The position numbers and the translations under genes are program-made. The notes beneath the pieces were generated by a model. The model was not told the DNA's origin, made no database searches, and saw only the letters and a list, made by a program, of their open reading frames with translations. Shown here one piece after another: positions 23,087 to 32,771 of a stretch of DNA of 34,582 bases (the stretch's first letter is position 1; every line of letters starts with the position of its first letter). The stretch comes from Metamycoplasma neophronis (lineage in GTDB: Bacteria; Bacillota_I; Bacilli_A; Mycoplasmatales; Metamycoplasmataceae): NCBI RefSeq assembly GCF_006491995.1, contig NZ_VHHP01000006.1, positions 1 through 34,582 of the forward strand, in the 5' to 3' direction.

Positions 23087-24063
23087 TAATTTTCACCTTT
23101 ATCATCATCAGAAGCATTTTCATCTTCTTCATTTTTGTTTTTTAAATCTTCTTTTTTAGTTTTGTCATCTAGTTTGTGATCTTCTTTATTAATGTTTTTC
23201 ACAATTTTTTCTTCGAATATTGTTGAGATTTTTTCGATCAATTGATCTTTAGTCAAGTCCTTAGCACCAAAAATATTTAGCTTTTCGGCCATTTTGGTTA
23301 ATTGTTCGTGATCTAATAACTCTAATTTAGCACGGTAACTACTTTTATTTGGTAAAGCTTCGGAAACAATAGCAGCTTCGACAGCATCATCATTTGTTAC
23401 TGGGTTTTGATTTTGAACCTCTGAATTATTAGCTGCATTAAATTGACCAAAATTTCCGTTCATGAAATTTGAAAACATTTGGAAATATGGGTCTGTTTGT
23501 ATATTTCTTTGCATAATATCAACTTTTAGATATCTAAAAATTTTTATAATTTTACTGCATTGTAAAAATATTGCGAAATAGACAACAATAAATAAAATTG
23601 TTGATGTTAATCTTAAAATCTTGTTAATATCTCATGAGTTTATTTTGAAATATGAAAGCCCTGAGAAAATAATCGTAATAATTTGGAAAATAATTACTAA
23701 TAAATATATTTGTGAAAGAATAAAAGAATATAGTGAATAATCTTTTTTAGTTGTCGCCTTTGCCAAAGAAAAGACATGTCATATGAAAATTCCTACCGTT
23801 AAACAAACTAATACTGCAAATGTTGAAACACTTGAATAGTAAGCATTGTTAATTTGTACAGTCGTAGCTTCTGGTATTTCTTGTGCATAGTGTCCAATAT
23901 AATTTGCTTTATTTACTGCATATTCAATCAAAGTAGCAACTTGAAGAACAACAATAAGCGCAAAAAAGATTGTAAATAAGATAAATCATATAGAATATGT
24001 TTTTTTCTTTTCTTCATATAATTGTTCAACAGAATTGTATTTACTAAAATCTATTTGATGCAT
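23086..24063 (-). CDS. Four-TM membrane protein with SAP/Rho_N-like tail
   Basis: Read with TGA as Trp, this is one 325-residue protein; the stretch from MQRNIQTD is only its C-terminal 142 residues, not a separate gene. The first 180 residues hold four TM segments (about 25-50, 72-98, 115-138, 150-172). The tail is hydrophilic, with an Asn/Gln linker, then LELLDHEQLTKMAEKLNI and DLTKDQLIEKIS at about 248-284. This helix-turn-helix pattern of a Leu-rich first helix, short loop and second helix resembles SAP or Rho N-terminal folds. A Lys/Asp/Glu-rich end follows. AGGAGG precedes the ATG. By family analogy the tail could bind nucleic acid next to the membrane; this is inference. Confidence 0.85.
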
Positions 24064-24123
24064 ATAACCTCCTACGTTTTTATTTCAATATAAATATTTT
24101 ATATTTAAATATCAATATTTTAA

Positions 24124-25023
24124 TTATTTAATTTCATTTTTGACTTCTTGAGCCATAATATCTGGCATTTTTGCTTCAAAGCGCATTAAATTGCCATTCA
24201 TATCTATGAATTGAAGTTCTTGAGCATGCAATCTTTGATTGAAATCATCAATTTTTTTGTTGTAGATTGGGTCAGCGTAGACTGGATGTTTAATGTAATT
24301 TAAGTGCACTCTAATTTGATGAGTTCTTCCAGTTTTTAAATTACACTTTACCAAAGTTTTTTCCTGTCCATTAACTGTTAAGTATTTTAGCACCTCAACA
24401 ATTGTATATGCGTTCTTTGAATTTTGTTCAGTGACCGCAAATTTTTGACGATTTTTACTGTCGCGCCCAATTGGTAAATCTAAATGTAAAATCTTATTTG
24501 GAATTCTTCCATCAACAATTGCATAATAAGTTCTTTGAATTTCGTGATTTTTTAATAAAGAAGCGAAGTAATTGTGCGATTTATTGTTTTTAGCTATTAC
24601 TAATAAACCACTAGTATCTTTGTCGATACGATGTACAACACCCATTCTTAATAAGCCATTAACATTACTTAAATTATTTTTAAAGTGATACATTAAAGCA
24701 TTAACTAATGTATTATCACGATGTCCCGGAGCAGGGTGAACCACCATACCCGATGATTTATTGATGATTAAATAATCATCACATTCATAAACAATATCTA
24801 AATCAATATTTTGACCTTCCACTTTAGTTTGTTTGTCGATCAATTTAATAACTTCAATTTCATCGTTTTCTTTTACGACATATTTATTTTTATTGACTTT
24901 AATCCCATTAACAAAAACTGCTCCTTCTTCAATTAATGTTTGGATGTCATTACGAGTAATTTCACTATTATTTGCAATGTATTTATCAATACGATCTGCA
25001 TATTTCGCAATTAGTTTTAGCAT
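24124..25023 (-). CDS. RluA-family 23S rRNA pseudouridine synthase
   Basis: This enzyme converts selected uridines in rRNA to pseudouridine. The 299-residue protein has an N-terminal S4 RNA-binding domain (about 13-60) and the RluA catalytic core with GVVHRIDKDTSGLLVIAK, in which Asp134 is the catalytic residue. LKTGRTHQIRVHL and HPVYADPIY follow, all family hallmarks. The S4 domain and size point to the RluD type, but the exact target uridines cannot be read from the sequence. The ATG has no ribosome-binding site, and a TATAAT ends seven bases before it, so the mRNA is probably leaderless. It is divergent from the YigZ-like gene; the next gene on minus starts only 60 bases past its stop, with no terminator evident. 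Confidence 0.95.
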   Translation of the reverse strand: MLKLIAKYADRIDKYIANNSEITRNDIQTLIEEGAVFVNGIKVNKNKYVVKENDEIEVIKLIDKQTKVEGQNIDLDIVYECDDYLIINKSSGMVVHPAPGHRDNTLVNALMYHFKNNLSNVNGLLRMGVVHRIDKDTSGLLVIAKNNKSHNYFASLLKNHEIQRTYYAIVDGRIPNKILHLDLPIGRDSKNRQKFAVTEQNSKNAYTIVEVLKYLTVNGQEKTLVKCNLKTGRTHQIRVHLNYIKHPVYADPIYNKKIDDFNQRLHAQELQFIDMNGNLMRFEAKMPDIMAQEVKNEIK

Positions 25024-25030
25024 ATGCTAA

Positions 25031-25056
25031 ATTATAACAAATTTATAGTTTATAAT
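25031..25056. promoter_or_regulatory. Divergent promoter pair with leaderless starts
   Basis: TATAAT on minus (25031-25036) serves the pseudouridine synthase and TATAAT on plus (25051-25056) serves the YigZ-like gene. Each ends exactly seven bases before its ATG, which is the usual distance to a transcription start, so both mRNAs should begin at or within two bases of the AUG. Neither gene has an SD. Confidence 0.6.
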
Positions 25057-25063
25057 AAACTAT

Positions 25064-25408
25064 ATGGAAATTATAGAAATTAAAAAATCTAAATTTTTGC
25101 CATTTATTTTTGACATTCAAGATAAAAGTGATGTCAAAAAAATATATGCTTATTTAAAAAAAGAATATCCAAAAGCAGCACATTATGTTTCGGCATACAT
25201 TTATCGTAATGAAAAAAATGTTTTATGTGGCGGCTTTGATAATGATGGCGAACCCTGCGGAGGTCGTCATATTTTAAATATTTTAGAAATTAAAAAAATC
25301 GAAAATAAGGCAATATTTGTCGTTCGGTTCTTTGGCGGGATTAAACTTGGTTCAGGCGGTCTAGCTCGAGCATTTACTAAGGCGGCTGCTTTACTTTTCA
25401 AAAATTAA
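25064..25408 (+). CDS. YigZ/IMPACT family protein (UPF0029), short form
   Basis: The family is widespread and linked in some organisms to translation control, with no settled bacterial function. The 114-residue protein contains the IMPACT N-terminal domain: IKKSKFLPFIFDI at the start, DNDGEPCGGRHILNILE and VVRFFGGIKLGSGGLARAF. Usual YigZ proteins are about 200 residues with a second ferredoxin-like domain; here the gene ends right after the first domain (KAAALLFKN), and its stop codon lies within a strong terminator hairpin, so the short form appears genuine. No ribosome-binding site; the start is set by the adjacent -10 box. Confidence 0.92.
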   Translation: MEIIEIKKSKFLPFIFDIQDKSDVKKIYAYLKKEYPKAAHYVSAYIYRNEKNVLCGGFDNDGEPCGGRHILNILEIKKIENKAIFVVRFFGGIKLGSGGLARAFTKAAALLFKN

Positions 25409-25448
25409 AATCTCTCGTGCTGCGCGTGAGAGATTTTAATTTTTGAAA
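25396..25448. terminator. Bidirectional terminator, 21-bp perfect inverted repeat
   Basis: Arms 25396-25416 and 25428-25448 are exact reverse complements around an 11-base loop, with A/T tracts at both ends. It overlaps the last codons of the plus-strand gene and lies 15 bases from the stop of the minus-strand PQ-loop gene, so it ends both transcripts. Confidence 0.9.
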
Positions 25449-25462
25449 TATAGATTTGAATT

Positions 25463-26281
25463 TTATATAGTTGGGGTTGGAGCTAATGCTTCAGTATTAT
25501 TCATTGAACCATCACTATTTTTGTTTTTATTTTGCAATTTTTTTTCTTTTCTTTCATAAGCCAAGATAAAACCGAATTGTAAACTATAAACAATAGTAGA
25601 AATAACTTGTCATACTAAACCACCAATAAAGCTTGGCATACCAGCCAATGCATTAGGGTCGATCGAATTTTTAGCATTTACGATATTTAATACGAAAAAT
25701 AAAATTCATCAACTATTGTTAATTAAAAACAACATAGGCATTCATGGTGTTAATCCTTTAAAGTTTTTTGTTTTAAATGAAATGATTAACTGTGGCATAA
25801 AGGCCAAGGTAGTAAATGTTGGTGTTATTAGTCCCACTGCTAAAGACGCGCTTTTATTAAATGTGGGAATCAAACCATTTTCAATTGGATAAAATAATCC
25901 AAAATTAATTTTTTGATAAACAGTGACAACAAATACTCCAAAAAGTGCTAGCGCAATAAAATCACCAATGATAATACCAATTACTGCATTTCTTAATTGT
26001 CCTTTTTTTCTGTCTTTATAGTAGTAGTATAAATAGAACATAGTAAATGAGTAAATAGTTAAACAAACAAAGTTAGCAATAAATACATATCAACCGCTTT
26101 CGTTTGAGTTAAATACTCCAAATATAAGTCATGCTATGATACCTACAAAAAAGATTCAGAATGAAGCGAAATTAACTTTCCCAGAGTCTTTAGTTTTACG
26201 CAATCTAATTAATTGAGGAAATCCAAGACTAATTGTAGTCAATGCGCCAAGTGCTCCAAATATTTGAATAGCAATTTCCAT
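25463..26281 (-). CDS. PQ-loop repeat membrane protein
   Basis: PQ-loop proteins (the SWEET/MtN3, cystinosin and SemiSWEET clan) are small-molecule transporters built from three-TM bundles. The 272-residue protein has two PQ-loop motifs: [16 protein letters not shown] near residues 20-36 and [21 protein letters not shown] near 168-188, each at the end of the first TM of a bundle. About seven TM segments fit the pattern 3+1+3. The C-terminal tail is polar ([16 protein letters not shown]). The substrate is unknown; sugars and amino acids are both known in the clan. Trp codons are TGA. The ATG has no ribosome-binding site; TATAAT ends nine bases upstream. Confidence 0.88.
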
Positions 26282-26290
26282 AACGCCAAA

Positions 26291-26296
26291 ATTATA
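26291..26296 (-). promoter_or_regulatory. -10 box of the PQ-loop gene (near-leaderless)
   Basis: TATAAT on minus ends nine bases before the ATG, so the 5' UTR should be no more than about three bases. Confidence 0.5.
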
Positions 26297-26400
26297 CTTT
26301 ATATTTTTAAAAAAATATAAAAGTATTGAAGATAATGTGAAAAATTAACATTTATTTGAAACATTGTGTTTCGAAAATTCTATAAATATTTTTAAAAAAT

Positions 26401-26424
26401 AAAAAAACACCATAAGGTGTTAGT
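26401..26424 (-). terminator. Intrinsic terminator of the tRNA operon
   Basis: On minus AACACC, loop TTAT, GGTGTT and a run of T (26406-26421 is the hairpin). It lies 14 bases past the 3' end of tRNA-Phe. Confidence 0.9.
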
Positions 26425-26435
26425 CATTTCTGAAA

Positions 26436-26511
26436 TGGTGGCTCCGGCAGGAATCGAACCAGCGACACACGGAGCTTCAGTCCGTTGCTCTACCAACTGA
26501 GCTACAGAGCC
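26436..26511 (-). tRNA. tRNA-Phe(GAA)
   Basis: 76 nt with encoded CCA. Anticodon stem ACGGA/TCCGT, loop CTGAAGC, anticodon GAA. Acceptor GGCTCTG pairs with CGGAGCC (one U-G). Last gene of the tRNA operon. Confidence 0.97.
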
Positions 26512-26512
26512 A

Positions 26513-26589
26513 TGGCGGTCCAGACGGGAATTGAACCCGCGATCTCTTCCGTGACAGGGAAGCGTATTAAACCACTTTACCACTGGACC
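26513..26589 (-). tRNA. tRNA-Asp(GTC)
   Basis: 77 nt with encoded CCA and G73. Anticodon loop CTGTCAC gives GTC. Acceptor GGTCCAG/CTGGACC pairs perfectly. Only one base separates it from tRNA-Phe. Confidence 0.97.
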
Positions 26590-26590
26590 G

Positions 26591-26666
26591 TGGTTGCGGA
26601 GATTGGATTCGAACCAATGACCTTTGGGTTATGAGCCCAACGAGCTGCCGACTGCTCTACTCCGCT
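26591..26666 (-). tRNA. Initiator tRNA-fMet(CAT)
   Basis: 76 nt. The anticodon loop CTCATAA lies in a stem with three stacked G-C pairs (GGG/CCC), and position 1 (A) cannot pair with A72; both are marks of the initiator. The acceptor otherwise pairs GCGGAG with CTCCGC, followed by AACCA. Confidence 0.95.
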
Positions 26667-26669
26667 ATA

Positions 26670-26760
26670 TGGCGGGCAATGAGGGATTTGAACCCCCGCG
26701 GGCCGTGAAGCCCCTGGCAGTTTTCAAGACTGCTCCCTTCAGCCTCTTGGGTAATTGCCC
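26670..26760 (-). tRNA. tRNA-Ser(TGA)
   Basis: 91 nt, class II with a long variable arm. Anticodon loop CTTGAAA gives TGA for UCN codons. Acceptor GGGCAAT/ATTGCCC is perfect, with G73 as expected for Ser. Confidence 0.96.
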
Positions 26761-26762
26761 AT

Positions 26763-26838
26763 TGGTGGACCCAACAGGACTCGAACCTGTAACCGACCGG
26801 TTATGAGCCGGTTGCTCTAACCATTGAGCTATGGGTCC
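26763..26838 (-). tRNA. tRNA-Ile2 (CAT anticodon, lysidine type)
   Basis: 76 nt with anticodon CAT. The body (GGACCCATAGCTCA, CCGGCTCATAACCGG) matches the Ile2 tRNAs of Firmicutes and Mollicutes rather than elongator Met, so C34 is probably modified to lysidine by TilS and reads AUA. A 28-base spacer with a small AGCC/GGCT hairpin separates it from tRNA-Met. Confidence 0.85.
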
Positions 26839-26866
26839 GTGTAGCCCGTCAGGCTTATAAAACATA

Positions 26867-26943
26867 TGGTAGCACCGAAGAGAGTCGAACTCTTGACCTT
26901 CCGGGTATGAACCGGACGCTCTAACCAACTGAGCTACAGTGCC
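26867..26943 (-). tRNA. Elongator tRNA-Met(CAT)
   Basis: 77 nt. Anticodon loop TTCATAC with stem CCGG/CCGG, acceptor GGCACTG/CGGTGCT with G1-U72 as in the Bacillus elongator tRNA-Met. Distinguished from the two other CAT tRNAs in this operon by these features. Confidence 0.88.
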
Positions 26944-26947
26944 ATAA

Positions 26948-27024
26948 TGGTGGAGAGGAAGGGACTCGAACCCTCTACCTCCTGCGTGCAAGGCAGGCGC
27001 TCTGGCCAGGTGAGCTACCCCCCC
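26948..27024 (-). tRNA. tRNA-Ala(TGC)
   Basis: 77 nt. Anticodon loop CTTGCAC gives TGC. The acceptor begins with seven G and pairs with CCTCTCC, giving the Ala identity pair G3-U70 and a second wobble G5-U68. Confidence 0.95.
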
Positions 27025-27028
27025 ATAA

Positions 27029-27105
27029 TGGTGAAGAAGACAGGATTCGAACCTGCGACCGCTTGAGCCCAAGTCAAGTGCTCTACCAAGCTGAGCTACT
27101 TCTCC
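27029..27105 (-). tRNA. tRNA-Pro(TGG)
   Basis: 77 nt. Anticodon stem CTTGA/TCAAG, loop CTTGGGC, anticodon TGG. Acceptor GGAGAAG/CTTCTTC with one G-U. First gene of the operon. Confidence 0.96.
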
Positions 27106-27134
27106 ACACTACATTTAATAACGAATGCTTTATT

Positions 27135-27140
27135 ATTATA
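27135..27140 (-). promoter_or_regulatory. -10 box of the tRNA operon
   Basis: TATAAT on minus about 30 bases before the 5' end of tRNA-Pro, in the 80-base gap after obgE. Confidence 0.55.
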
Positions 27141-27185
27141 TATAAATTTTTTGAAAAGTTTTAAAAATTTTTATTATTTTTTTAT

Positions 27186-28454
27186 TTAAAATTCTTCCGC
27201 ATTTCAAACGAACTCATAATCACGAATTTTAATTGTATCGCCATCGTTAACTCCTGAATTCCGAATTAATTCAAAGACTCCTAGAGCTTTTAATTTGGCA
27301 TTAAATCTTCATAAATTATCAAGCGAAATTACCGGAATTTTATCATATATTTCAAAAACATCGTCTCCGCTGATTTCTCAAGTATCCCCATTTAATCTAG
27401 TAATTTCAATTGGTTCTTTATTTAACTTAATAACAACAACTTCTTTTTCTTCTGGTTCTTGATCGTTATCCTTACGAGCCTTTTCTAAAGCTTGTCATAA
27501 AGCGGCTTTAATTTGGTCTAAATTATCTTCAAATATCGCAGAATAATCAATTAATTGAATATCTGGATATACTTCCAAGAATTTTTCTTTATGTTCATTA
27601 AAAGCCTCTAAATCGTCTTTATTAGCAATCACAACTTGAGGTAATTTTTCAAGTTTTAAATTGTAACTTTTTAACTCGTTATTTATGATACGATAATCTT
27701 CAATTGGGTCTTTTTCAGCTGAGCCGAAATCAATAATATGAGCAATTACTTTACAACGTTCAATATGTTTTAGGAATTGAATTCCCAAACCACGACCTTC
27801 ATGAGCATTTTCAATTAAACCTGGTAAATCTGCTACAACATAACTATTATCATAATATTTTACTAAACCTAATTGCGGAACTAAAGTTGTAAAATCATAA
27901 TCAGCGATTTTTGGTTTAGCATTACTAATTTGTGATAACAATGAACTTTTGCCAGCACTAGGCTTACCAACAAAACCAACGTCGGCCAAAACTTTTAAAA
28001 CTAAGTGTAAATCAAATTTTTGCCCAGGGGTTCCATTTTCGCACAATCTCGGTGCAGTATTGCGGCTTGATTTAAATCTAGGATTACCCTTTCCGCCTTT
28101 TCCACCTTTTGCAATTAAATATTTTTCTTCATTAACTATATCGGCTATTAAAGTGTTATTTAAATATACCATTGTTCCCAAAGGAACTTTGACAACCAAA
28201 TCTTTCCCATCGGCGCCAAAAGCGTTTTTAGGTTTACCATTTTCTCCTGGTTCGGCAATAATTTTATTTTGATAATAAAAAGGTAATAGTGTATTTTGTC
28301 CGGGATCGCCTTGAAAATATATATTTCCCCCATTACCGCCATCACCGCCGTCTGGTCCACCTTTATCAACGTTAGCTTCTCTTCTAAAACTTATTATTCC
28401 ATCGCCGCCTTTGCCGGCTTGAACATAAATATTAACTTCATCTATAAATTTCAT
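27186..28454 (-). CDS. obgE: Obg family GTPase
   Basis: Obg is a ribosome-associated GTPase involved in late 50S assembly and stress signalling. The 422-residue protein has the Gly-rich Obg fold at 1-158 (KGGPDGGDGGNGGNIYF), the G domain from about 159 with G1 GKPSAGKSS, G3 DLPGLIENAHEGRGLG and G4 NKDD, and the OCT domain from about 335 ending in DGDTIKIRDYEFVW. TGA codons inside OCT are Trp; stopping at the first one would remove the whole OCT domain. The ATG has no ribosome-binding site, and TAAAAT lies seven bases upstream, suggesting a leaderless mRNA. It stands between the Cys-rich gene and the tRNA operon. Confidence 0.96.
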
Positions 28455-28461
28455 ATATTAA

Positions 28462-28467
28462 ATTTTA
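28462..28467 (-). promoter_or_regulatory. -10-like box abutting obgE
   Basis: TAAAAT on minus ends seven bases before the ATG; no SD. It is a weaker match than the other leaderless candidates. Confidence 0.35.
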
Positions 28468-28489
28468 CCAATTTAAAAATTTAAAAAAT

Positions 28490-28520
28490 AAAAAACTAGC
28501 AACTGTTTTGCTAGTTTTTT
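28490..28520. terminator. Terminator of the Cys-rich gene
   Basis: Perfect 13-bp arms (28490-28502 and 28508-28520) around CTGTT, with A and T tracts on both sides, directly after the stop codon. Confidence 0.92.
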
Positions 28521-28521
28521 A

Positions 28522-28857
28522 TTATTTTTTGCAGTTGCAGTTTTGTTCTTTAATTTTTTTTTCAAGTTCAGCGCGTTTAATTGGACATTTAACTTCTTCT
28601 AAGTTAATTTCACAATTGCATTTTTCTTCTGAATCTTCTTTTTTCATTGAGCAAGATCCTTCTTCTTTCATTGAGCATGAAGATTTAGTTTCCATACCGC
28701 AAGCTTCTTCTTTCATTGAGCATGAAGGTTTTTCTTCATGAGCACAAATACAGTTTCCTGCTTGCATTTCTTTTTCTAATTCTGCCCTTTTAATAGGACA
28801 TGATACGTTTTCTAAAGTTTTTTTACAACAACATTTACTTTCTTTGTTACATGACAT
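28522..28857 (-). CDS. Small Cys-rich protein, metallothionein-like
   Basis: I do not recognise a named family. The 111-residue, highly charged protein has 16 Cys (14%), where most proteins around it have almost none. It begins MSCNKESKCCCKK. A module CPIKRAELEK followed by a Cys-x-Cys pair appears twice, near residues 20-38 (ending CICAHEE) and near 90-110 (ending CNCKK). Between them lies a repeat of CSMKEE-type units (three copies plus CGMET) in which Cys is followed by Met. There is no signal peptide or TM segment, so it is cytoplasmic. Cys-x-Cys, CCC and Cys/Met pairs fit soft-metal (Cu, Zn, Cd) binding. AGAGGT is the ribosome-binding site. It has its own promoter and terminator. Confidence 0.85.
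   Translation of the reverse strand: MSCNKESKCCCKKTLENVSCPIKRAELEKEMQAGNCICAHEEKPSCSMKEEACGMETKSSCSMKEEGSCSMKKEDSEEKCNCEINLEEVKCPIKRAELEKKIKEQNCNCKK
28659..28727 (-). repeat. 24-base direct repeat in the Cys-rich gene
   Basis: The sequence at 28659-28682 is repeated exactly at 28704-28727, and a shorter diverged copy lies near 28637-28656. Together they encode the CSMKEE units. The units have therefore arisen by local duplication and might vary in number between strains. Confidence 0.8.
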
Positions 28858-28916
28858 ATTAGTACCTCTTTTTTTATTTATATTAATTGTTATTTATTAT
28901 TAATTTTTACAATACT

Positions 28917-28922
28917 ATTATA
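28917..28922 (-). promoter_or_regulatory. -10 box of the Cys-rich gene
   Basis: TATAAT preceded by TG on minus, giving a leader of about 50 nt. An ATTGT...ACAAT pair with 18 bases between lies within the predicted leader (about 28887-28914). It could be a regulator site, but it resembles no operator I can name. Confidence 0.45.
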
Positions 28923-29032
28923 CATCAATAAAATTTATAATAATTTAAAAAAGTGCACGTTTAAGATATTAATTCGGAAATTTTTTTATCATTTTTAAAA
29001 TAATACATTTTTAAAATACCAAAATGAATATT

Positions 29033-31370
<2,338 letters not shown>

Positions 31371-31397
31371 GTTAGCCTTTCTTAAGTAATATAAAAA

Positions 31398-31403
31398 ATT
31401 ATA
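31398..31403 (-). promoter_or_regulatory. -10 box of the methyltransferase-metG operon
   Basis: TATAAT on minus, giving a predicted 5' UTR of about 20 nt that contains AAGAAAGG. This also supports the downstream ATG as the true start. Confidence 0.55.
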
Positions 31404-31475
31404 TATTTTTTTAAGCAATATTTTGCCTTTAAAAAAACAAAATCAATGAGCAAATTCATTAAATAGTAATAATAA

Positions 31476-31515
31476 AAAAGAAACTTTATTTTAATTAACT
31501 TAAAAGTAAAGTTTC
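31476..31515 (-). terminator. Intrinsic terminator of the right-edge operon
   Basis: On minus GAAACTTTA pairs with TAAAGTTTC (31507-31515 with 31480-31488), and the loop adds TTTTAA/TTAAAA, then TTTTTTA. It begins eight bases past the stop of the 31523 gene. Confidence 0.85.
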
Positions 31516-31522
31516 CCTTTAT

Positions 31523-32770
31523 TTAGATAATATTTATTAACTGAGCTTTTGTGATTCTTCTGTCTTGTTTAAATCTTAAACATAATGAAATATTTGGAAT
31601 AAATAAGACAATTGATGCATAAAAACCAAAAAGCACTGTTGCAACCATTAATAATATTTTAAGTAAAAAATAGTCTTTTTCGTAAGCATAGTATGCTGTG
31701 TATTCATTTCAAAAAATTGCAAATACGGAAACAATTAAAATAATTGCCAAAGAAATTGAAGAAAAAATTAAATTTTTTTTATCAAATTTATGGTTTTTTA
31801 CATTAAATATGAAACTATATATGATGAATGTGTTACATAAAATTAATAATGCATAACAAACCAAAGTTAGAAACGTAAACGCATCATTAAAACTTTCTTT
31901 ATATCTTATTAAAAATGAAGGCGCTTCTTTTTCAAAAGCTAATGCTGATGTCATTGCAAAAACTAAACTTGCGTATCATAAAAATGAAAGTATTGACGTA
32001 AATAAATTAATTAAATAACCTTTTTTAGCTTCTTTATTGTTCTTATCTTGTATTAAGGCTTCCTTATTTTTGAATAATATAAATACAGAATATAACTCAT
32101 CATTTAATAAACTTACATCTTTAAAATTTATTTCTTTTTCGATTTTTATATTTTTATTTATTCAGTTTTTTATAAATGATTGGTTTTTAGATATAAATAT
32201 AGCCAAAGCATCATATGTCACTCTTCTTAAATTAAATTCATTTAATAATATTTTTCAAATCATTATTTTATTAATAGATTGCTTTTTTGCTTCGAAATGT
32301 CTATCAAAAATATGTTTTAGACCATCAATATTAAAATTATCAAAAAAACTGTAAAATAACTTTTCTTTTGAAGATGAAAATTCAGTTTTTTTAAGGGTTA
32401 AAAGTTGTTCATCAACTTCTTTTAAATAATCAAAAGCTAATCTTATTTTAAAGTTTAATCTTATAAATTTAATCGATCTATAAAGATCATAATCAAAGTA
32501 ATATATTGCCTTTTCTCTTGAATAAATTCTTAAGAATGTTAAAACTAAAAGTGTGGTTCATAAACTTATATAGCAAAAACAGTAGATTAGTATGTATTTA
32601 ATTTCTAATTTGTTTATTGTTGCAAAATAAGTTCCAAAAAATGAACCCAAGAAAAAGAAGGCAAATATAGATCAAATAACATAAGAACGAGCAATCGCTT
32701 TTAACCCTTTAATTGGATAAATTTCGTTCCTAGCTAATTTTAAAATTTCATTTAATTTGTTTTTTTTCAT
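31523..32770 (-). CDS. Membrane protein, third gene of right-edge operon
   Basis: A 415-residue protein with no recognised family. Two TM segments lie near the N-terminus (about 29-50 and 57-80), then about 170 residues of soluble, basic, helical sequence (KEVDEQLLTLKKTEF, INKIMIWKILLNEF), then four TM segments in the C-terminal 160 residues. The loop is predicted to be cytoplasmic. Many TGA codons are Trp. The ATG follows the upstream stop codon by one base (TAA T ATG) and has no SD, so translation is probably coupled. The layout, a membrane gene at the end of an operon led by a nucleotidyltransferase-like gene, would fit an effector, but nothing in the sequence proves that. Confidence 0.85.
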
Positions 32771-32771
32771 A

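Noticed and set aside
23086..23514. Separate 142-residue gene starting MQRNIQTD
   Set aside because: It is in frame with upstream coding sequence, has no ribosome-binding site, and TGA is Trp here, so it is the tail of the 325-residue membrane protein.
26392..27072. Minus-strand ORFs of 63 and 135 codons across the tRNA cluster
   Set aside because: They are chance open frames through tRNA genes; every part is explained by tRNA structure.
28659..28727. CRISPR-like repeat
   Set aside because: There are only two exact 24-base copies inside a coding region, explained by peptide repeats; no spacers or cas genes are seen.
31371..31418. Upstream ATG for the TrmN6-like gene
   Set aside because: It would add 16 residues not typical of the family, lies upstream of the -10 box and lacks an SD; the ATG at 31368-31370 has both in place.
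32037..32354. Plus-strand ORF of 105 codons inside the 31523 gene
   Set aside because: It is antisense to a 415-codon frame that is open throughout with code 4, and has no SD.
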